Shown: positions 58,438 through 64,000 of the stretch, piece by piece | Position numbering within the stretch: position 1 is the first letter of the stretch | Layout: each line of letters starts with the position of its first letter | Made by a program: the position numbers and the translations under genes | Assembly: GCA_900541745.1 (NCBI GenBank) | Contig: UQLA01000002.1 | Coordinates: 62,001-126,000, forward strand | Source of the DNA: an uncultured Collinsella sp. | GTDB lineage: Bacteria > Actinomycetota > Coriobacteriia > Coriobacteriales > Coriobacteriaceae | Length of the DNA stretch: 64,000 nt | Direction: 5' to 3' | Notes under the pieces: model-generated | Seen by the model: only the letters and a program-made list of their open reading frames with translations | What the model was told of the DNA's origin: nothing | Database searches by the model: none

Positions 58438-59793
58438 ATGCTTCTGGTCGCTAACGGTTCCGCCTTTACCCGCAACGCTCAGACTCCGTTCATTCCCAAC
58501 GGTGCGGTCGCTATTGACGGAGATACGATCGTCGAAGTGGGCCCCGAGCGCGAGCTCAAGGCCAAGTACCCGGATGCCGAGTACGTCGACGCCCAGGGCA
58601 ACCTCATCATGCCCGGACTTATCAACTGCCACACCCACATCTACTCGGGTCTGGCCCGCGGTCTTGCCATTAAGGGCTGCAACCCCACCAACTTCCTGGA
58701 AAATCTTGAGCAGCAGTGGTGGAAGATCGACGACAACCTGACGCTCGACGGCACCAAGGCCAGCGCCTATGCCACGATCTTGGATTCCATCCGCGATGGC
58801 GTCACCACGATCTTCGATCACCACGCGAGCTTCTGCGAGATTCCGGGCAGTCTCTTTACCATTAAGGACGCCGCTCAGGAGCTGGGCATGCGTTCGTGCC
58901 TGTGCTACGAGGTTTCCGACCGCCGTGGTCAGGAAAAGTGCGATCAGGCTATTGCCGAGAACGCCGAGTTTGCCCAGTGGGCCGCCAAGGAGCGTCGCGA
59001 TAACGATAACCACATGATCGCCGCCATGTTTGGCGGACATGCCACCTTTACGCTGTCGGACGAGACCATGGACAAGATGGCCGAGGCCAACAACGGCCTG
59101 ACCGGCTTCCACATCCATGTGTGCGAGGGCATGAATGACGTTTGGGACTCCCGCCTCAACCGCGGCGGCATCAGCCCCGTCGAGCGCCTGCTGCAGCACA
59201 ACCTGCTGGGTCCCGACACCATGCTCGGCCACTGCATCCACGTGACGCCTGCCGAGATGGATATCGTCAAGGAGTCCGGCACCTGGCTCGTCAACAACCC
59301 CGAATCCAATATGGGCAACGCCGTGGGCTGCGCCCCCGTGCTCGAGTTCTTCCGCCGCGGCATCCCCGTGTGCATGGGCACCGACGCCTACACCCACGAT
59401 ATGCTCGAGAGCCTCAAGGTTTTCCTGATCATCCAACGCCACAACGCCGCCATGCCCAACGTGGGCTGGTGCGAGGCCATGACCATGCTGTTCGAGAACA
59501 ACGCCAAGATGGCCAGCAAGTACTTCGATCGCAAGCTCGGTGTGCTTGAGCCCGGCGCTGCCGCGGACGTCATCGTCATGGACTACAAGCCCTTTACGCC
59601 GCTGAGCGAGGAGAACATCGACGGCCACATGCTCTTTGGCATGATGGGCAAAAACTGCCGTACCACCATCATTAACGGCCGCGTCCTGTACAAGGATCGC
59701 GAGTTCGTTGGCATTGATGAGGAAAAGATCAACGCGTGGACCATGGCTGAGTCCAAGAAGCTCTGGAGCACGCTCAACGATCGCACCTACTAA
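58438..59793 (+). CDS. ssnA: SsnA-like metal-dependent aminohydrolase
   Basis: This 451-residue protein is an amidohydrolase-superfamily enzyme. LIMPGLINCHTHIYSGLARGL near residue 58 carries the metal-binding His-x-His, and later GFHIHVCEG, LGHCIHV and CMGTDAYTHDM supply the other His and Asp ligands. The family acts on amino-purines or similar rings; E. coli SsnA lies in the same type of gene cluster with ygfK. GAAGGGAGC precedes the ATG. A GCCGGCGGACG/CGTCCGCCGGC hairpin (58260-58290) separates it from the permease gene. Confidence 0.88.
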   Translation: MLLVANGSAFTRNAQTPFIPNGAVAIDGDTIVEVGPERELKAKYPDAEYVDAQGNLIMPGLINCHTHIYSGLARGLAIKGCNPTNFLENLEQQWWKIDDNLTLDGTKASAYATILDSIRDGVTTIFDHHASFCEIPGSLFTIKDAAQELGMRSCLCYEVSDRRGQEKCDQAIAENAEFAQWAAKERRDNDNHMIAAMFGGHATFTLSDETMDKMAEANNGLTGFHIHVCEGMNDVWDSRLNRGGISPVERLLQHNLLGPDTMLGHCIHVTPAEMDIVKESGTWLVNNPESNMGNAVGCAPVLEFFRRGIPVCMGTDAYTHDMLESLKVFLIIQRHNAAMPNVGWCEAMTMLFENNAKMASKYFDRKLGVLEPGAAADVIVMDYKPFTPLSEENIDGHMLFGMMGKNCRTTIINGRVLYKDREFVGIDEEKINAWTMAESKKLWSTLNDRTY

Positions 59794-59941
59794 TTACAAG
59801 TAGATTCACGCGCGTCGGATGTTTCGCCGCATTCGATGCGCGTATAGGCGACCTCCGCGGGGTCGCCGGCGCTGTGCTAGCGCTACACCGTATTTGCGCC
59901 CGTCGCGCGGTCTCGCCGGGCGTTACAGAGAGGAGCTCATA

Positions 59942-62941
59942 ATGAGCGACATCATGAGGCCGATCCCGTTTTCGCAGCTGATGAACTGGATCATCGAGGA
60001 GCACAAGACTCAGGGCGCCATCTTTGGCGTGCGCAAGATGGTCACGGCCAACCAGGAGGGCGCGCTTCCCATTTTTGACGAGCGCATCGAGACCCCGTTT
60101 GGCCCGGCCGCCGGCCCCAACACGCAGCTTGCCCAGAACATCGTGGCATCCTACGTGGCCGGTTCACGCTTCTTTGAGCTCAAGACCGTTCAGGTGATGG
60201 ACGGCGAGGAGCTCTCCAAGTGTGTGAACAAGCCCTGCATCGTGGCGCAGGACGAGTGCTACAACTGCGAGTGGTCGACCGAGCTCGAGGTTCCGCAGGC
60301 CTTTGCCGAGTACGTGAAGGCATGGTTCGCCTGCCACCTGATCGCTCGCGAGTACGGCCTGGGTAGCCCGGACGGCTTTGTCTTTAACATGTCGGTGGGT
60401 TATGACCTCGAGGGCATTAAGAGCCCCAAGGTCGATGCGTACATCGAGGGCATGAAGGACGCCAGCGGCTCCGACGTTTGGAACGAGTGCCGCACATGGG
60501 CGCTCGCCAACCTGGACAAGTTTGAGCATGTCGACGCCGCGTTTGTCGAGTCCATCCCGGCACGCGTCTCCAACTCCATCACCGAGTCTACCCTGCACGG
60601 CTGCCCGCCGGCCGAGATCGAGCGCATCGCGACCTATCTGATCACCGAGAAGGGCCTCAATACCTACATTAAGTGCAACCCCACGCTGCTGGGCTATGAG
60701 TTTGCCCGCCAGCGTCTGAACGAGCTGGGCTTTGATTACATCGTCTTCGACGATACGCACTTCCGCGAGGACCTGCAGTGGGCCGATGCCGTGCCCATGT
60801 TCGAGCGCCTGATTGCCCTGTGCGCCGAGCGCGGCCTGGAGTTTGGCGTCAAGCTGACCAACACGTTCCCCGTCGACGTGACGAGGAACGAGCTGCCCTC
60901 CACCGAGATGTACATGTCCGGCCGTTCGCTGTTCTCGCTGACCATCGAGGCCGCCCGCCGCATTACCGAGCAGTTCGATGGCAAACTGCGCATCAGCTAC
61001 TCCGGCGGCGCCACGGTCTACAACATCCGCGCCCTGTACGATGCCGGCATTTGGCCCGTTACCCTGGCGACCGACGTGCTCAAGCCCGGTGGCTACGAGC
61101 GCTTTAGCCAGATGGCCGGCGAGTTTACCGACCTGGATGGCAAGCCGTTCGCGGGCGTCTCGCTCGAGGCCGTGACCGCAATCCAGACCGACTCGCTCAC
61201 CAACCCGCTCTACAAGAAGCCGCTGCGCCCGCTGCCCGACCGCAAGGTCGCCGGCAAGAGTCCGCTTTCCGACTGCTTTACCACGCCGTGCCGTACGAGC
61301 TGCCCCATCCAGCAGGATATTCCCGCCTATCTGGCGGCTGTTGACGAGGGCCGCTACGAGGACGCACTCAACATCATCATCGAGCGCAACGCCCTGCCGT
61401 TCATTACCGGCACCATCTGCCCGCATCCCTGCGGCCGTGCCTGCGAGCGTGCGTTCTACGAGCCCGAGGGCGCCCAGATCCGCGCCAGCAAGCTCAAGGC
61501 CGCCCGCGAGGCCATGACCGCCGTGCTGCCCAAGCTACGCGCCCAGGCCATCGCAAACGACGGCGAGCGCAACGTTGCCGTTATCGGCGGCGGCCCGGCC
61601 GGCCTGGCGACGGCGTTCTTCCTGACGCGCGCCGGCGTGCCCGTCACCATCTTTGAGGCTCGCGATTCGCTCGGCGGCGTGGTCCGTCACGTGATTCCTG
61701 AGTTCCGCATTGCGAGCGACGATATCTCCCACGATGCCGAGCTCTGCCTGGCCTTTGGTGCCAAGGTGCAGCTCAATGCCCGCGTGGAGTCCATCGAAGA
61801 GCTCAAGGCCCAGGGCTTCACCGACGTGGTCGTGGCCACCGGTGCCTGGATGCCCGGCTCTGCGGGTTTGGGCGAGGGTGCCGAGCTCGACGTGCTGGAG
61901 TTCCTCGAGGCCGCTAAGAAGGGCGAGAAGCTCGAGCTGGGCGAGGACGTCGTGGTCATTGGCGCCGGCAACACCGCCATGGATGCTGCCCGCGTGGCCA
62001 AGCGCCTGGCTGGTGTGAAGAACGTGCGCCTGGTGTATCGCCGCACCAAGAAGCAGATGCCCGCCGACGAGGAAGAGCTCGATCTTGCTCTTGCGGACGG
62101 CGTTGAGTTCTGCGAGCTGCTGGCGCCCAAGGCGCTCAATGGCGCCGTGCTGACCTGCGACGTTATGGAGCTTGGCGAGCCGGATGCAAGCGGCCGTCGC
62201 AGCCCCGTCGCCACGGGCGAGACCGTCGAGCTTCCCGCCACCACGGTGATCTGCGCCGTGGGCGAGGGCATCGATGCCAGCCTGTACGACGCCGCGGGCG
62301 TCGAGCACGACCGTCGCGGCCGTCTTGCCGCCACCTCCACCGGCGTCGAGGGCGTCTGGGCTGCGGGCGACTGCCGTCGCGGTCCTGCCACCGTGGTTGA
62401 GGCTATTGCCGACGCCGCCGAGGTCGCCCGTGCCATTGCTGGCGTGGACTTTAACAAGTACGCCGACTGCAACGAGCAGGCCGGCCGCGAGGACACCTGC
62501 TACGAGCGCAAGGGGTCGCTGTGCCGCGACAAGCGCAACTGCACCAAGACTCGCTGCCTGGGCTGCGGCTCGGTGTGCGAGGTCTGCTGCGACGTGTGCC
62601 CCAACCGCGCCAACGTGGCCATTAAGGTGCCGGGCCTTGCCAAGCATCAGGTCGTCCACGTCGACGGTATGTGCAACGAGTGCGGCAACTGCGCCGTGTT
62701 CTGCCCCTACCAGGAGGGCCGTCCCTACAAGGACAAGCTCACCCTGTTCTGGAGCGAGGAGGACATGGAGAACTCCGAGAACGAGGGCTTCCTGGCCGCG
62801 GACGATGATCACTTTAAGGTCCGCGTCGCCGGCACGGTCCGCACCGTCTCGGTCGATGCCGTCAACACCGGTCTTCCCGAGGCCGTCCGCCTGACCATCA
62901 GGGCTGTGCGCGACAACTATTCGTACCTTCTTAAGAAATAG
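59942..62941 (+). CDS. ygfK: YgfK-type multidomain Fe-S flavoprotein (putative selenate reductase subunit)
   Basis: This 999-residue cytoplasmic protein starts with a dihydroorotate dehydrogenase-like barrel (about 1-430; PFGPAAGPNTQLAQNI, SYSGGATVYN). A GltD-like Fe-S segment (TPCRTSCPIQQDIPAYL near 443, CPHPCGRACE near 493) and a two-dinucleotide flavoprotein domain (VAVIGGGPAGLATAFFL near 544) follow. The end has CLGCGSVCEVCCDVCP near 873 and CNECGNCAVFCPY near 912. It would move electrons between NAD(P)H, FAD and ferredoxin. The ATG at 59942 follows AGAGAGGAGC. Confidence 0.9.
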   Translation: MSDIMRPIPFSQLMNWIIEEHKTQGAIFGVRKMVTANQEGALPIFDERIETPFGPAAGPNTQLAQNIVASYVAGSRFFELKTVQVMDGEELSKCVNKPCIVAQDECYNCEWSTELEVPQAFAEYVKAWFACHLIAREYGLGSPDGFVFNMSVGYDLEGIKSPKVDAYIEGMKDASGSDVWNECRTWALANLDKFEHVDAAFVESIPARVSNSITESTLHGCPPAEIERIATYLITEKGLNTYIKCNPTLLGYEFARQRLNELGFDYIVFDDTHFREDLQWADAVPMFERLIALCAERGLEFGVKLTNTFPVDVTRNELPSTEMYMSGRSLFSLTIEAARRITEQFDGKLRISYSGGATVYNIRALYDAGIWPVTLATDVLKPGGYERFSQMAGEFTDLDGKPFAGVSLEAVTAIQTDSLTNPLYKKPLRPLPDRKVAGKSPLSDCFTTPCRTSCPIQQDIPAYLAAVDEGRYEDALNIIIERNALPFITGTICPHPCGRACERAFYEPEGAQIRASKLKAAREAMTAVLPKLRAQAIANDGERNVAVIGGGPAGLATAFFLTRAGVPVTIFEARDSLGGVVRHVIPEFRIASDDISHDAELCLAFGAKVQLNARVESIEELKAQGFTDVVVATGAWMPGSAGLGEGAELDVLEFLEAAKKGEKLELGEDVVVIGAGNTAMDAARVAKRLAGVKNVRLVYRRTKKQMPADEEELDLALADGVEFCELLAPKALNGAVLTCDVMELGEPDASGRRSPVATGETVELPATTVICAVGEGIDASLYDAAGVEHDRRGRLAATSTGVEGVWAAGDCRRGPATVVEAIADAAEVARAIAGVDFNKYADCNEQAGREDTCYERKGSLCRDKRNCTKTRCLGCGSVCEVCCDVCPNRANVAIKVPGLAKHQVVHVDGMCNECGNCAVFCPYQEGRPYKDKLTLFWSEEDMENSENEGFLAADDDHFKVRVAGTVRTVSVDAVNTGLPEAVRLTIRAVRDNYSYLLKK

Positions 62942-62952
62942 GCGAGTCTCTT

Positions 62953-63432
62953 ATGGCCAAATCCATTCAACATCACGTGGCCTACGTTGCCTGCGGAAGC
63001 GGCTGTGCTTCCGCAGGCGGCGACGCCCGCTGCAGCGAAGGCTGCATTGGCTGTGGTGCCTGCGTTACGGCCTGCCCCCACGGTGCCATCGCGCTGGTCG
63101 ACGGCGTCGCCCGCGTGGACCGCTCCAAGTGCACGGGCTGTGGCCTGTGCGGCATGGCGTGCCCGCAGCGCGTGATTGCCTTCGTTCCCGGCTACCAGAA
63201 CATCCTGGTGCGCTGCAACAACACCGATAAGGGCGCCCTTGCGCGCAAGATCTGCGACACCAGCTGCATCGGTTGCGGCATGTGCGCCAAAAAGTGCCCT
63301 GCCGGCGCAATCCGCATCGAGGACAACTGCGCCCATATCGACGGCGTGGACTGCCTGTCGTGCGGCATGTGCGCCGTCGTCTGCCCGCATGGCGCCATCC
63401 ACGACCGCACCGGCATCGCCGCCGGCGTGTAG
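62953..63432 (+). CDS. Multi-cluster 4Fe-4S ferredoxin-like protein
   Basis: This 159-residue protein has repeated CxxCxxCxxxCP motifs: CIGCGACVTACP near residue 31, CTGCGLCGMACP near 60, CIGCGMCAKKCP near 101 and CLSCGMCAVVCP near 133, so it can hold about four [4Fe-4S] clusters. It resembles the RnfB ferredoxin region. It sits between ygfK (12 bases upstream) and the xanthine dehydrogenase gene, so it probably carries electrons between these two enzymes. No strong ribosome site is seen. Confidence 0.88.
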   Translation: MAKSIQHHVAYVACGSGCASAGGDARCSEGCIGCGACVTACPHGAIALVDGVARVDRSKCTGCGLCGMACPQRVIAFVPGYQNILVRCNNTDKGALARKICDTSCIGCGMCAKKCPAGAIRIEDNCAHIDGVDCLSCGMCAVVCPHGAIHDRTGIAAGV

Positions 63433-63444
63433 AGGGGAATCACC

Positions 63445-64000
63445 ATGGCACAGGAATTCACTTTTACCGTTAACGGCGTCGAGCACACGACGACCCAAAA
63501 CAAACCGCTGCTGCGCTATCTGCGCGACGACCTGCACATTCACTCCGCCAAGGACGGCTGCTCCGAGGGCGCCTGCGGCACCTGCACCATCCATGTGGAC
63601 GGTGCGGCCGTCAAGGCGTGCGTGCTGACCACCGCCCTTGCCGCCGGCCGCAACATCGTGACCGTCGAGGGCCTGCCCGAGGACGTGCGCGAGGCCTTTG
63701 TGTACGCCTTTGGCGCCGTGGGCGCCGTGCAGTGCGGCTTTTGCATCCCCGGCATGGTAATGGCGGGTGCGGCGCTCATCGCCGAGGACCCCGAGCCCAC
63801 CGAGGAGCAGATCAAGTATGCCATCCGCGGCAACGTCTGCCGCTGCACCGGCTACAAGAAGATTATCGAGGGCATTTCGCTGGCAGCCGCGGTGCTCCGC
63901 GGCGAAAAGCAGATTGACGAGGATCTGGAGCGCGGCGACGACTACGGCGTGGGCAAGCGCGCCTTCCGCATCGACGTGCGCAAGAAGGTGCTCGGCGAGG
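63445..64000 (+). CDS. Xanthine dehydrogenase-family molybdoenzyme, N-terminal part (3' end outside window)
   Basis: The visible 185 residues contain a plant-type [2Fe-2S] domain (KDGCSEGACGTCTIHVDG near residue 34) and the second [2Fe-2S] domain (CGFCIPGMVMAG near 99 and NVCRCTGYKKIIEG near 130). The frame goes straight on to KRAFRIDVRKKVLGE, the start of the molybdenum-binding domain, without an FAD domain. This fused Fe-S/Mo layout fits the XdhD or selenium-dependent xanthine dehydrogenase type beside ygfK and ssnA. GAGGGGAATCACC precedes the ATG. Confidence 0.88.
   Translation, partial: MAQEFTFTVNGVEHTTTQNKPLLRYLRDDLHIHSAKDGCSEGACGTCTIHVDGAAVKACVLTTALAAGRNIVTVEGLPEDVREAFVYAFGAVGAVQCGFCIPGMVMAGAALIAEDPEPTEEQIKYAIRGNVCRCTGYKKIIEGISLAAAVLRGEKQIDEDLERGDDYGVGKRAFRIDVRKKVLGE

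Overview
The window looks like chromosomal DNA of a high-GC gut anaerobe of the class Coriobacteriia, most like Collinsella. This is inferred from codon use, from the r-protein and polymerase sequences, and from the mix of PTS systems, FabK-type fatty acid synthesis and an anaerobic purine module. No database search was possible, so the genus is a judgement. About 58 genes are called, two of them cut by the window ends, plus pseudogenes. No tRNA, rRNA or CRISPR array was seen.

Layout. Bases 2-2906 hold the end of a GH13 enzyme, a uracil/hypoxanthine-DNA glycosylase, a flavodoxin-like reductase and an aminotransferase. Bases 3000-20017 are the information-processing core: rplJ-rplL behind an L10 leader, galU, rpoB-rpoC, an ECF sigma/anti-sigma pair, then rpsL-rpsG-fusA-rpsJ. 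Bases 20076-30206 carry birA diverging from a complete FAS-II/acetyl-CoA carboxylase operon (fabH-acpP-fabK-fabD-fabG-fabF-accB-fabZ-accC-accDA). Next come a lone PTS EIIC, a cation efflux protein and a histidine phosphatase. Bases 33684-39746 are the S10 operon from rplC to rplX, which ends at a terminator before the usual rplE. A decayed stretch (39747-41450) with IS3 and nucleosidase remnants follows. Bases 41453-48943 are a catabolic locus: a LevR-like regulator, a mannose-family PTS (EIIB, C, D, A), a GH172 hydrolase and a ROK fructokinase. Another remnant-rich stretch (48944-49900) leads to an oxidoreductase/DeoR pair, rluA and a U32 peptidase, ridA, and finally a purine module (regulator, NCS2 permease, ssnA, ygfK, ferredoxin, xanthine dehydrogenase) that runs off the end.

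How the genes work together. The FAS-II operon and BirA form one module, because BirA biotinylates the AccB carrier encoded in the divergent operon; two 19-bp direct repeats in the shared control region look like operators. The PTS, GH172 and ROK genes suggest import of a fructose-containing disaccharide, intracellular cleavage and fructose phosphorylation. The purine genes fit the anaerobic purine/urate catabolism islands of gut bacteria.

Most unusual signals. (1) Three copies of a palindromic element at 3003-3129, 16203-16341 and 33468-33633 share a core but have long, matched arms unrelated in sequence between copies; each sits just upstream of an r-protein operon promoter. (2) Short hairpins with a conserved GGGACAG loop and unrelated stems recur at gene boundaries. 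(3) The RpoC C-terminus carries a segment that aligns without gaps to the DNA-binding C-terminal domain of the RNA polymerase alpha subunit. (4) The LevR-like regulator has lost its GAFTGA loop and Walker B acidic pair. (5) Ribosomal protein S12 has Arg at position 88.
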